Shown one piece after another: positions 18,494 through 27,491 of a stretch of DNA of 60,079 nucleotides. Below the pieces are notes generated by a model. That model did not search any database and was not told the origin of the DNA. It saw only the letters and a program-made list of their open reading frames with translations. This DNA comes from Deltaproteobacteria bacterium (GTDB lineage Bacteria > Bdellovibrionota_B > Oligoflexia > Oligoflexales > CAIYRB01). The translations under genes and the position numbers were made by a program. How positions within the stretch are numbered: the stretch's first letter is position 1; every line of letters starts with the position of its first letter. Location: contig VGTI01000021.1 in NCBI GenBank assembly GCA_016874735.1, positions 1-60,079 of the forward strand, written 5' to 3'.

Positions 18494-20653
18494 TTAGCTA
18501 GCTGGCGCAGCTTGACTAACGCGCCCGAGGCGTTGCAGATGCCCCCAGCCCACTGCACGTCCGTGCATGGCGGCTACAAAAGCTTTGAATAGTGGTACGA
18601 AGACAAAGTACCGGTAACCAAACTTTTGCGTCACTAACATGCCGCTTAAGTAAGGTAGACGTTTTCCCTCCCCAGCCAGCACCAGGGCAACCCCAGCGGC
18701 CGCGCAATCTATGGCCAAGAACATGAGGCCGTAAAGCACGACGTCCCAGCCCGCGCCACCGGCGATGCTGGCAATCAAGACGATATCGGCAAGCGGCACC
18801 AGAAATGGCAGGAGGAGCTGAAAGATCAAGACCTGAGGTAGCGTGAACCAAGCAAAGCCAGGACATTTCCAGTCTAAAAGTGCGCCACGATGCTTCCACA
18901 CCGTTTGCAACGCACCGTAGGACCACCTAAATCTCTGGCGTAAAAGCTGCTTGATCGTCTCCGGCGCTTCGGTCCAGGCAATGGCTTTGGGGGCGTAGGC
19001 TACATGGTAGCCGCGACGGAGAATGCGGATCGTAATGTCTGTGTCCTCGGCCAGAGTATCAGGCTGGTAGCCACCGACCTCTTTGATGATTTCGCGCCTG
19101 AAGGCACCGAGGGCACCGGGGACCGTGTTCATCCCGTTGACGTATTCGAGCGCTTGGCGGTCCAGGTTCTGACCGATCATGTACTCAACTTCTTGCCACC
19201 GCGTCAGGAGATTGCGCGGGTTGGCTACCTTGACACATCCAGCGACAGCCGCGACGCGTGGATCGACAAATTTGAACAGCAGCTCGCCTATTGTGTCCGG
19301 CTGCATGAGCGTGTCCCCATCGATACTGACGATAAAGTCACCCGTCGCAAAGCGCAGGCCGTAATTGAGGGCCGAGGCCTTGCCGCCATTGGGCTTGCGC
19401 AGTAGACGCACTTGCGGATGATTGCCGTATGCCGCACTGGCGACAGCAAAAGTATCGTCGGTAGACCCATCGTCAATCATGATGATTTCGAGATTGCGAT
19501 ACTTGCTGGCGAGAACGTGCGAGATAACATTGGTGATCGCCAACACCTCATTGTAGGCCGGGATCATCACGCTGACCTTACCCCAATCCTGCTGCTTGTC
19601 ACCAACCAGTGCCTCAGTCCGCTTGTTGCGACGATGCTGCAACAGCGCAAACGACACCATAAAGACGGTCCGTACCATCGCCAAAAACGCACCCACGGCG
19701 AAGGTCCATTCTAGGATGTCGTGCCAGGTGTCGCCACTGCTACCAATGCTCACCATCTTGAGCACCAAACGATTACCTTTAGCATAAAGACGGTCGAGCC
19801 ATGAGCTGACGACTGGCATTACGTCTTCTCGGTGTTTACCCAGCAAGCCGGACAGTGTCGTGAAAGAGTAGCCGCGCCCACGCATGTCACTGATCAACTG
19901 GGGCAGAATAGTTGCGAGCTGCTCACCAGCACGCTCTGTCAGCACGAGGACAAAACCACCCTTGGCTGCCTGCACCTCGACACAAGAGCGGTCGAGTCCG
20001 AGTCTATCGAGCGTCATGCGCCGGCTCTCGCCGGTGGCAACGATATATTCGCCATTCGGATCGGCTGCGCCCACTACCGGCTGCAGCTGCAGCTGGCTCA
20101 TCGGCGCGTTAGCCGTGTCGACTTGCAACCTGGTACTGTGGCCGGTCACCGCTTCGACAATCCGTAAGGTGGATTTAGCGTCTAGATAATCGGCTAGATT
20201 GGCAGCCTTGATCGTCGCGGGTCGGCGCGACTGGCCGATTTCATGCCCCTCGGCGAAAATCCGCCGGACTAGGTCGGACTCGGTCAGCGCCTGGTGGCCC
20301 TTGGGTACAAACGTGGCTGGTACCTTGAAGCGGGCCAGGATATCGAGCACATGCGGAGTTGTCTCGTCGTTGGGCCCACCCTCAATGAGCAGGGCCAGCT
20401 GTTTAGGCGCGAGCTTAGCGCCCTTGGAGCCGGCGACTTTAAGAGGGCCACTGATCACCGGAGCTGCCACCGCAACAGTCGGCGGTACAGCCGTTTTGGG
20501 CGCTTGGACTAAAGATAAAACCGAACAGACCAATAGACCAGCCATCAGGCCAAGAATCCCGCCTACGGTGGCTCCTAAAATGCGCCCACGCTTGCGGTTA
20601 GCAGCAAAAAATACCGGCTTGGTCATGACAGAGTCGTAGCTCGTATGGTGCAT
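18494..20653 (-). CDS. Processive family 2 glycosyltransferase fused to a decayed polysaccharide deacetylase domain
   Basis: 719 residues. One TM helix is near residue 30. Residues ~80-290 align in order with a NodB deacetylase domain (TTPHVLDILARFKVPATFV, RIFAEGHEIG), but the catalytic parts are lost: LLIEGGPND replaces TFDDGP, and no HxxxH follows GHEIG. After TM helices near 315-340 comes a GT-A domain: VMIPAYNE (~360), IIMIDDGSTDDT, IDGDTLMQPD, LAEDTDIT and QRFRW (~569). C-terminal membrane helices follow. The organisation is like PgaC or hyaluronan synthase relatives, so it probably polymerises and exports an exopolysaccharide. The start is uncertain: ATG 20653 or ATG 20626, neither with a clear binding site. 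Confidence 0.88.
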   Translation of the reverse strand: MHHTSYDSVMTKPVFFAANRKRGRILGATVGGILGLMAGLLVCSVLSLVQAPKTAVPPTVAVAAPVISGPLKVAGSKGAKLAPKQLALLIEGGPNDETTPHVLDILARFKVPATFVPKGHQALTESDLVRRIFAEGHEIGQSRRPATIKAANLADYLDAKSTLRIVEAVTGHSTRLQVDTANAPMSQLQLQPVVGAADPNGEYIVATGESRRMTLDRLGLDRSCVEVQAAKGGFVLVLTERAGEQLATILPQLISDMRGRGYSFTTLSGLLGKHREDVMPVVSSWLDRLYAKGNRLVLKMVSIGSSGDTWHDILEWTFAVGAFLAMVRTVFMVSFALLQHRRNKRTEALVGDKQQDWGKVSVMIPAYNEVLAITNVISHVLASKYRNLEIIMIDDGSTDDTFAVASAAYGNHPQVRLLRKPNGGKASALNYGLRFATGDFIVSIDGDTLMQPDTIGELLFKFVDPRVAAVAGCVKVANPRNLLTRWQEVEYMIGQNLDRQALEYVNGMNTVPGALGAFRREIIKEVGGYQPDTLAEDTDITIRILRRGYHVAYAPKAIAWTEAPETIKQLLRQRFRWSYGALQTVWKHRGALLDWKCPGFAWFTLPQVLIFQLLLPFLVPLADIVLIASIAGGAGWDVVLYGLMFLAIDCAAAGVALVLAGEGKRLPYLSGMLVTQKFGYRYFVFVPLFKAFVAAMHGRAVGWGHLQRLGRVSQAAPAS

Positions 20654-20821
20654 ATTTGATTGGACCTTTGTGCGGACTGGCAGACGACGTCAGCAGCGAA
20701 TGCAGGCGCAGTGTAGCACAGGCAGATTGCCGATTTCTACCTTTTGTCAAGACCAACCGTGCAACTTTCTAATAGTTATGGATAATTGTTTAAAATAAAG
20801 CCTGGGATTTTAATGATTTTC

Positions 20822-20849
20822 TCAAGCCAGTAATCACAATTGCCGATAC
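20822..20849 (+). promoter_or_regulatory. Moderate sigma28-like promoter candidate
   Basis: TCAAGCCA, 12 bases, then GCCGATAC. It resembles the Pseudomonas-style consensus TCAAG...GCCGATA. It ends 22 bases before the ATG at 20872. No other promoter is evident in the 218-base gap 20654-20871. Confidence 0.4.
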
Positions 20850-20871
20850 AGCGGTTAATGGTAACCACCGG

Positions 20872-21492
20872 ATGGCAGGCAAGATGGCGTATCGTCAAAG
20901 TCTTTTGCTGGATCTGCGTAGGCCGCTACCCAGGCTGCTGACGGCGCTCCTGTTTTTTAGCCTAACCGTTTTGGTTTTCAGTAAGTCCATGGGCGCGTTC
21001 CAAAGGCGCCAGGGTCATGTATTCCCTGACCCGCTGCTCCAGTTGTGGCAGCCCGTGTCTCTAAGTCTGCCGCTTTTTGCCCTCACCTGGGGCACCGTGA
21101 TCGTCTGTGTCGCGGCGCTAGCACGCGACATACCGCGCCTAACCCATGTAACCGTAAGCTATTCCCTACTCGAACTCATGCGCATCGCGGCTATCTGGCT
21201 GGTACCGCTGGAACCGCCCCAGTCCATGATTTTGCTGAACGACCCGGTGAATGATGTTCTGATTTTTGACCAGATCGTCACTAAAGATCTCTTCTTTTCC
21301 GGCCATGTGTCGGCTATCTGGCTCCTATCTTTTTACTTCGGTCCACCGTGGCGCCTAGCCGTTCGCGTTATTGCCGTAGCCGTGGCGGGCATGCTACTTG
21401 CGCAGCATGTGCATTACTCGTTCGATGTGGCCGCAGCACCAGTTTTTGCTGCGATGGCCTTCAAGGCTGGTGGCCGCTTTCTCGCGCGCTGA
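20872..21492 (+). CDS. PAP2-related membrane phosphatase/phosphotransferase (sphingomyelin synthase-like)
   Basis: 206 residues with about six membrane helices. DLFFSGHVSAIWLL (~150) and QHVHYSFDVAAAPV (~185) correspond to the two histidine motifs, SGH and HYxxDV, of the PAP2_C / sphingomyelin synthase-like family, which transfer or remove a phospho-headgroup on the outer face of the membrane. The start may be ATG 20872 or ATG 20884. It lies beside the glycosyltransferase but is divergent from it. The substrate is unknown; a lipid phosphate is expected from the family. Confidence 0.7.
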   Translation: MAGKMAYRQSLLLDLRRPLPRLLTALLFFSLTVLVFSKSMGAFQRRQGHVFPDPLLQLWQPVSLSLPLFALTWGTVIVCVAALARDIPRLTHVTVSYSLLELMRIAAIWLVPLEPPQSMILLNDPVNDVLIFDQIVTKDLFFSGHVSAIWLLSFYFGPPWRLAVRVIAVAVAGMLLAQHVHYSFDVAAAPVFAAMAFKAGGRFLAR

Positions 21493-21666
21493 AATTTTTG
21501 AAAAGCGAGCGTCCGCTGATCAACTGTGTCTAGTTTATAAACACAATATCGCGCATGCCGTAATGACTAAGCATCCTAAACTAATCGATATTTTGCTACA
21601 ATAAGGCATGGCACGATTAATGCTCAGGCGCCACTGAATGATTTTTTAGCCTCGTGGAATCTCAAC

Positions 21667-22761
21667 ATGAAACACACGTCGATGATTATAATGTCATTAG
21701 CCCTACTCGCAACCACCGTGGTCGGCTGCATGCCTAAACAGCGGTCACACAGCAGTGAACTAGCCAACGCGCATGGCGGCTCCAAGCCGAAGGGCTACGC
21801 CGATAGACTGGTTAAGACCACCTATTTCGGTGGTAACAAAGATTGGCGCAACGGTCCTGGACCAGGCAACTTCGCCTGCATGGGCCTTCAAGGCGTGAAC
21901 GAATGGTATATCGCCCCGAGCGATACCTTTGGTGACCCAGAGATATGGGACGGTGAGGAGTGTCCCGCCAACCCCGCTACGGGGATCCCCGAATGTACGC
22001 GGATTATGCAGGATAAAAAGATCTGCGGCCGTAAGGTCAAAATTAAATGCGGCGATAACTGCCGCGCCGATGCTCCTGAAATCGTACTCATGATCACAGA
22101 TGCCTGTCCTAAAAATCATAAATCTAATGTAGGCGGAGCGTGCCAAGGTGGCCCGGCTTTCGATATTGCGCAAGCGGCCTGGGAGCGCATGCATCAGCGT
22201 GACGACAACATCAGTGTTTACTATCAGCGCGTCGACGACGCGACCCCAGTGGGTATCGTTACGCAATCGTCTACTAAGGCATCGGAAAATGTCGATGGCG
22301 AAGTTGCCTCGGACGGCAAGTTTTATCCCTTCTGTACCAACGGTAGCAACACAGGCGGCGGCTTTGGTTGGCAGCCTGATCTCGGCGGCCCCAACGGCGG
22401 ATCGTGCAAGGTGCGCGGAGCGAGCACCGCACCGACGCCGTCAGTCAGCGGTGGTTCCGGCAATCTGGTTGCGACCATTAAAGTGAAGTCTAGTTGGCAG
22501 GACGGCTACTGTGCCGACATCGTCATCGAAAATCGCGGCAACGCCACCACCAATTCCTGGTCGCTCCAGCTGAATACCAACGGGTCCAAGATCACACAAA
22601 CCTGGAACCTTGTCGGCGACACCTCAGGCAGTAACCCCACGCTCAAACCCAGCGCCGACTGGGCCGCTAAAATTAGTGCGGGCGCTTCAACCAGCGGGCA
22701 AGGCTTTTGCGCGAGCCGCTCCGGGAGTGAGATCAGTGTCGGCTCTGTCAATGCCAATTAG
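21667..22761 (+). CDS. Expansin/barwin-like lipoprotein with C-terminal CBM2
   Basis: 364 residues. Lipoprotein signal with Cys21 (LLATTVVGC). The mature N-terminal half is a double-psi beta-barrel like expansins, barwin and GH45 enzymes: VKTTYFGGNKDW, EIVLMITDACPKNH and AFDIAQAAWERM, with many Cys. After a Thr/Ser/Gly linker, residues ~265-364 form a family 2 carbohydrate-binding module (VKSSWQDGYCADIVIENRGN, NSWSLQLNTNG, ITQTWN), with terminal Cys residues and exposed Trp. This points to binding of cellulose or chitin at the cell surface. Whether it loosens or hydrolyses the polymer cannot be decided. Confidence 0.85.
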   Translation: MKHTSMIIMSLALLATTVVGCMPKQRSHSSELANAHGGSKPKGYADRLVKTTYFGGNKDWRNGPGPGNFACMGLQGVNEWYIAPSDTFGDPEIWDGEECPANPATGIPECTRIMQDKKICGRKVKIKCGDNCRADAPEIVLMITDACPKNHKSNVGGACQGGPAFDIAQAAWERMHQRDDNISVYYQRVDDATPVGIVTQSSTKASENVDGEVASDGKFYPFCTNGSNTGGGFGWQPDLGGPNGGSCKVRGASTAPTPSVSGGSGNLVATIKVKSSWQDGYCADIVIENRGNATTNSWSLQLNTNGSKITQTWNLVGDTSGSNPTLKPSADWAAKISAGASTSGQGFCASRSGSEISVGSVNAN

Positions 22762-22764
22762 TGA

Positions 22765-24144
22765 TTAGCCATGGTCGACTTGCATAATGTTGGCGATGAC
22801 AAAAGCCATCTCCAAGCTTTGGCTGTAATTAAGGCGCGGGTCGCAAAAAGTCTCGTAGTTGCGACTTAAGTCACCCTCGCCTATGCCCTCGGCACCGCCG
22901 GTACATTCCGTCACATCTTCGCCCGTGAGTTCAAAGTGAACCCCACCCAGGCGACTGCCGTACTTCTTGTGCCCTTGAAAGCACGCCTTCAGCTCAGTCA
23001 AGATGGCATCGAAATCGCGCGTTTTGATCCCGTTCTTGGTCTTGATGACGTTGCCATGCATAGGATCTGAGCTCCACAGCACGTTGAGTCCAGCCTCACG
23101 CACAGCTGCAATCGCGGCTGGCAGGCATTTATCGACCTGACTCGCGCCGAAGCGCGTGATGATGGTGATGCGGCCGGGCTCGTTGCCTGGGTCGAGGGCT
23201 TTGATGATTTTGACCATGTCAGCAGGGTCGGCGGAGGGCCCCCATTTGATCCCGATAGGATTGGCGATACCGCGACAATATTCAATATGAGCTCCGTCCA
23301 GTGACCGGGTCCGATCACCAATCCAGAGCATATGGGCGCCGAGATTATAGTGCCTGCCCAGATGCGGGACGTAACGCGTCATCGCCTCTTCAAAGCCAAG
23401 GAGCAGTCCCTCGTGCGAGGTGAAAAAATCCACACTGCCCAGGGTCTCTTCGCGCACCCCACCAAACGATTCCATGAACGCTACGGCATCGCGGATGTTG
23501 GCCACAACCTGCTCGTAGCGCTGGCGATGACTACTCTTCGAAACGAAGCTGAGATTCCAATTTTCCGGATGGTGCAAGTCGGCAAAACCACCGGTGATCA
23601 TCGCGCGTACGTAATTAAGTGTCATCGAGGCCGCGTAGTAACTCTGCGTGAGACGCTTGGGATCCGGCCGTCGCCCCTCGGGGTCAGGCTCGAACGAGTT
23701 GATGTTGTCACCACGAAACACCGGCATGCTGACCCCGTCGACAGTCTCAGTGTCGGCGGAGCGCGGCTTGGCATACTGCCCCGCAATGCGCCCTATGCGG
23801 ATCACAGGCTGGCGCGCGCCGTAGCTCAGGACTACGGACATTTGCAAAAGGATCTTCAGCTTGCTGGTGATAGCCTCGGGATTGCAGTCTTGGAAGCGTT
23901 CGGCGCAGTCGCCACCCTGCAGAATAAAACGTCGCCCATGAGCGGCTTCGGCCAACTGCCGCCGCAAATTCTCGACCTCACCGACGAACACCAAAGGCGG
24001 ATAGGAGGCGATCGTACTTAGGCTGTGCGCAAGCGCGTCTTGGTCCTGATAAGTGGGCTGCTGCTGAATCGGACGGCGGCGCCAGGATGAGGGACTCCAG
24101 TCAGCGGGGAGCTTGGGTACTTGGGACTCTGAATCTTTAGGCAT
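22765..24144 (-). CDS. 3-deoxy-D-arabino-heptulosonate 7-phosphate synthase, class II
   Basis: 459 residues. The enzyme condenses PEP and erythrose 4-phosphate in the first step of the shikimate pathway. WSPSSWRRRPIQQQP at the N-terminus, FILQGGDCAERF, PVIRIGRIAGQYAKPR, AHMLWIGDRTRSLDGAH and GIKWGPSADP are hallmarks of the plant/mycobacterial class II type rather than the AroFGH type. GGDC and the C-terminal HFELTGEDVTECTGG and DPRLNYSQSLE supply metal ligands. Length is normal. GGAAGA precedes the ATG. No other aromatic genes are adjacent. Confidence 0.95.
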   Translation of the reverse strand: MPKDSESQVPKLPADWSPSSWRRRPIQQQPTYQDQDALAHSLSTIASYPPLVFVGEVENLRRQLAEAAHGRRFILQGGDCAERFQDCNPEAITSKLKILLQMSVVLSYGARQPVIRIGRIAGQYAKPRSADTETVDGVSMPVFRGDNINSFEPDPEGRRPDPKRLTQSYYAASMTLNYVRAMITGGFADLHHPENWNLSFVSKSSHRQRYEQVVANIRDAVAFMESFGGVREETLGSVDFFTSHEGLLLGFEEAMTRYVPHLGRHYNLGAHMLWIGDRTRSLDGAHIEYCRGIANPIGIKWGPSADPADMVKIIKALDPGNEPGRITIITRFGASQVDKCLPAAIAAVREAGLNVLWSSDPMHGNVIKTKNGIKTRDFDAILTELKACFQGHKKYGSRLGGVHFELTGEDVTECTGGAEGIGEGDLSRNYETFCDPRLNYSQSLEMAFVIANIMQVDHG

Positions 24145-24286
24145 TTGGTCTTCCGGCTTTGGTAAAAACAGCGTAACCTAAGATTTGCACATTACTGATC
24201 ATCGCACTACCTGGGTCCCAGCGCCATGAGATTCTGGTCGGGCCAGCCGCCCGGGGTGACGGTCCAAGGCAGGAGCCAGACCTCCA

Positions 24287-25099
24287 GTGACAGCAGCTCA
24301 TATTGCCAGCAACATAGCCTTGATTAGCCTTGCCCTAGCGGCACTACTCTATCTGATTGAAGTCGGCAAAAATCGGAGCCGTAATTCATCCGGTAGCGCC
24401 GCTCTAGTAGCCTTGCTCCTAGCAGCTTTGGCCGGCACCACCAGCTTAGTCCTGCAGCTGGCGACCACGGAAGCGACTGCCTTGAGTGGCCTACTCCTCG
24501 CAGTCGCCATCAGCTGGATGGCCATAGTGGGTCACACCAAGTTTAAGCTCAGGCTCATCGGGGCCTTTGTGGCACCTCTAGCCACGCTGATCCTCCTGGT
24601 GCAGTTCTTCATAACGCCGGGACGTCCTAGCGCCATGGACGACGACGGAGCGGGCAAGATTCTCCTGCTGTTTCATGTCAGCATGGCTGTCCTCGGACAG
24701 GCCTTCGGGATACTTGCTGGCGCCGTGTCGATCTTTTATCTCTGGCAGCAAAAGTTGCTCAAAAAGAAACGGCTGAGCCAGATCCCGCAAAATCTGCCGG
24801 CGATCGATCGCATCGACGGCATGCTGCGCGTCTGTCTTTGGGCGGGTTACGGGTTGATTACCGCTGGCTTGGTCAGTGGGGCGGTGTACACCCAGCTCTT
24901 CGCCCCCCCGGCCGAGCTCATGCTCAGCGCCAAGGTCCTTTGGGCTACGGTGGTTTGGCTTTGGTACTTAACGATTCTACTGGCGCAGAACGTCTTCGGT
25001 TGGCCGTCGCGACGCGTCGCCGAGATGTGCCTAGTCGGTTTCGTCCTTATGGCCCTTAGTTATTTTGGCATCGGTTTTTTCAGACCGGGAGGCCAATAG
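24287..25099 (+). CDS. HemX/CcsA-like cytochrome c assembly membrane protein
   Basis: 270 residues with about eight membrane helices, starting at GTG 24287 with AGGAG 11 bases upstream. The helix GKILLLFHVSMAVLGQAFGI and the late segment LWAGYGLITAGLVSGAVYTQ resemble CcsA/ResC/HemX family membrane proteins. The gene sits 2 bases before hemA, the usual place for HemX, which influences glutamyl-tRNA reductase level. The alternative is a cytochrome c biogenesis protein; the heme operon context favours HemX. Confidence 0.8.
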   Translation: MTAAHIASNIALISLALAALLYLIEVGKNRSRNSSGSAALVALLLAALAGTTSLVLQLATTEATALSGLLLAVAISWMAIVGHTKFKLRLIGAFVAPLATLILLVQFFITPGRPSAMDDDGAGKILLLFHVSMAVLGQAFGILAGAVSIFYLWQQKLLKKKRLSQIPQNLPAIDRIDGMLRVCLWAGYGLITAGLVSGAVYTQLFAPPAELMLSAKVLWATVVWLWYLTILLAQNVFGWPSRRVAEMCLVGFVLMALSYFGIGFFRPGGQ

Positions 25100-25101
25100 C
25101 T

Positions 25102-26466
25102 TTGAGTCGGACTGAGCCAGTACTCTTTCTCCTTGGCGCCAATCACGTCTCGGCCCCGGTCGAGTTGCGTGAGCTCCTCTATATTGCGCCAGAGCCTTTG
25201 GCAGCATTGCTGCCAGCCTTGCGCGAGCGGCACCAATTCCGCGAGCTCGTGGCGCTCTCAACTTGTAACCGTTTTGAGTTGATCGGCATCGCCCCGCCAA
25301 CGGCTAACTTGAATGCGCTGCTTTATCAGGCATTTTTGGATCTCCATCATCAACACGGTGTGGTACGCGACAAGATCAGCGACGAGGATATTCAACGTGC
25401 GCTCTATCTGCACACCGAGAGCGACGCGGTCCGTCATTTGTACCGCGTGGCGTCGAGTCTAGACTCCCTGGTCTTGGGCGAGACGCAAATAACCGGGCAG
25501 TTCAAGGACGCGATGACGGTGGCAGCTACGTCAGGCACCATTGGACCGACGCTACAAAGGCTGGGACAAGAAGCTCTTGCTACCGCCAAAAAGATCAGAA
25601 CCCAAACGGCCATCGGCAAGAAGACCGTGAGCATCAGTCATGCGGCTCTGGAGCTAGCGGGCAAGGTGTTCGGCAAGCTCGGCGACCATTCCTTTCTCTT
25701 AATCGGTGCGGGGGAAATGTCGCGCGTCGCGGCCAAGTACGTCACCAACTATAATCCGCGTAATATATTCATCGCCAACCGCACGGTGGAGCGGGCGCGC
25801 GACTTAGTGACGGAGCTCGGCACTGGCGAGGCCTTCGGCATGGAGGAAATTCCGGGCCTGCTCACCAGCGCCGATATCGTTATCAGCTCTACAGCAGCTC
25901 CCGGCATCGTCCTCGATGCGATGACCGTGGAGCGGGCAAAATCGGCGCGGCGCGGCCGTCCTCTGATATTGCTCGATATCGCTATGCCCAGGGATATCGA
26001 TCCGGACTGTGGTGATCTAGACGATGTCTATCTATTCGACATAGACGATTTGCAGCAAGTATCGGCAGCCAATTTCGAAGAGCGCCGCAAAGCCGCTGAA
26101 GAAGCCGAAGATCTCGTCCACCGCGGTGTCGATCAGTTTAAAAACTGGCAGAAGACGTGGTCCGTTAAACCCGTGCTCGCGGCTTTCCGCAACTACGTCG
26201 GTGAGCTGATCGACCGTGAGGCTGGCAAAACTCTGGCCAAAGAACACTTTCGCGACCTCAACGCTAAACAACGCGAGAGCCTCAAAGCGTTATTCGACGC
26301 CATAGCTAGCAAAATCACCGCCGATGCTGCCAGACAAATCACCAGCCCGCCGCCAGGGTTTGAAGCCGAACAACTGGCGCAGAGCATACTCGCGCTGTTT
26401 CCCGATACAGCCGAACATAGAGCCGAGCCTAGAGCCGAGAAAACAAAGGACAAGGACTCACAATGA
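25102..26466 (+). CDS. hemA: Glutamyl-tRNA reductase
   Basis: 454 residues, TTG start. It reduces Glu-tRNA to glutamate-1-semialdehyde with NADPH, the committed step of C5-pathway heme synthesis. The nucleophile is C55 in ALSTCNRFEL. SSLDSLVLGETQITGQF and the NADPH domain LIGAGEMSRVAAKYV followed by IFIANRTVERA are present. LDIAMPRDIDP is also typical. The C-terminus has a small HRAEPRAE duplication. It overlaps hemC by 4 bases (ATGA), so translation is probably coupled. Confidence 0.97.
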   Translation: MSRTEPVLFLLGANHVSAPVELRELLYIAPEPLAALLPALRERHQFRELVALSTCNRFELIGIAPPTANLNALLYQAFLDLHHQHGVVRDKISDEDIQRALYLHTESDAVRHLYRVASSLDSLVLGETQITGQFKDAMTVAATSGTIGPTLQRLGQEALATAKKIRTQTAIGKKTVSISHAALELAGKVFGKLGDHSFLLIGAGEMSRVAAKYVTNYNPRNIFIANRTVERARDLVTELGTGEAFGMEEIPGLLTSADIVISSTAAPGIVLDAMTVERAKSARRGRPLILLDIAMPRDIDPDCGDLDDVYLFDIDDLQQVSAANFEERRKAAEEAEDLVHRGVDQFKNWQKTWSVKPVLAAFRNYVGELIDREAGKTLAKEHFRDLNAKQRESLKALFDAIASKITADAARQITSPPPGFEAEQLAQSILALFPDTAEHRAEPRAEKTKDKDSQ

Positions 26467-27491
26467 GCACGACCCCCGCTCCCAAATCTCATATCACCAT
26501 CGCCACGCGCGGCAGCGCCCTGGCTCTTTGGCAAGCTGATCACATCGCGGCACTGCTTGCCAAGCGTGGCGTCAAAAGCGAAAAGCTGATTTTAAAAACC
26601 ACGGCTGACCGCGTACAAGATCGCTTCCTCCACGAAATGGGGGGCAAAGGTCTCTTCATCAAGGAGTTAGAAGAGGCCCTACTCGCCGGCCAGGCAGACC
26701 TCGCGGTACATAGCCTCAAGGACATGCCGGTCAACATGGGCGAGCCTTTTCAGCTTGCCGCCATTTTGCCGCGGCACGCAGCGACTGATGTCATCATTTA
26801 CCGTAAAGACGTGGCTGCGCGCATCAAACCACGCCAGAGCCTTAGTGCGGCGGATCTTTGGTCCCTTGGCGCACTCACCGTCGGTACCGGTAGCCTCCGG
26901 CGCCAGAATATCATGGAGCGCATTGCCCCTGCCCTGACCTGTGTTGGTATTCGTGGCAATGTCGATACGCGCCTGAAGCGCCTGGAAGCAGGCGAGTGGG
27001 ATGCCATCATTTTGGCCGAGGCCTCGCTGGAGCGACTCGGACTTGGCGACGTACCGCATTCGCGCCTGTCGCCGGAGTGGTTTATCCCGGCGCCAGGTCA
27101 GGGGGCATTGGCCCTTGAAACCAGGGCCGGTGATCCACTGGCAGCATGGCTTGGCGCCGAACTCGGGTGTAAAGAGACGCGGCTCGCTATCTCCATCGAG
27201 CGGGATATCCTTGGGCGCCTTGGCGGCGATTGTACGCTGCCCTTCGGTTGTTATGTCCGCAGTGACAAAGCGGCATCACCCCATTTGGTGGCGCAGGCGG
27301 CCATTTTTTCGAGCCGGACGGATATTGCTGAGGCGCAGGTGTCAGCACCCTACCCTGGACCAGGCAAATTTGATGCGAAAGCTTTCTGTGACACCCTGCT
27401 GCGTAAACTTGCCGCTAGCGGCGCAGCCAAGGTTTTGACTGAACTTGGTTTGCCCGTCCCATCAGAATTAGCCGGACTGGCGCCGTGGTGA
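26463..27491 (+). CDS. hemC: Hydroxymethylbilane synthase (porphobilinogen deaminase)
   Basis: 342 residues. It joins four porphobilinogens into hydroxymethylbilane. TIATRGSALALWQADHIAA, AVHSLKDMPV, VGTGSLRRQNIM and IRGNVDTRLKRLE are family motifs. The dipyrromethane cofactor would be attached to C257 (GGDCTLPFGCYV). Length is slightly above the usual ~310. It overlaps hemA upstream and hemD downstream, in one operon. Confidence 0.97.
   Translation: MSTTPAPKSHITIATRGSALALWQADHIAALLAKRGVKSEKLILKTTADRVQDRFLHEMGGKGLFIKELEEALLAGQADLAVHSLKDMPVNMGEPFQLAAILPRHAATDVIIYRKDVAARIKPRQSLSAADLWSLGALTVGTGSLRRQNIMERIAPALTCVGIRGNVDTRLKRLEAGEWDAIILAEASLERLGLGDVPHSRLSPEWFIPAPGQGALALETRAGDPLAAWLGAELGCKETRLAISIERDILGRLGGDCTLPFGCYVRSDKAASPHLVAQAAIFSSRTDIAEAQVSAPYPGPGKFDAKAFCDTLLRKLAASGAAKVLTELGLPVPSELAGLAPW

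Noticed and set aside
21538-21564. TAAA-N15-GCCGTAAT as a sigma28 promoter of the expansin gene
   Set aside because: Half of the -10 box differs from GCCGATAA and it is about 100 bases from the start.
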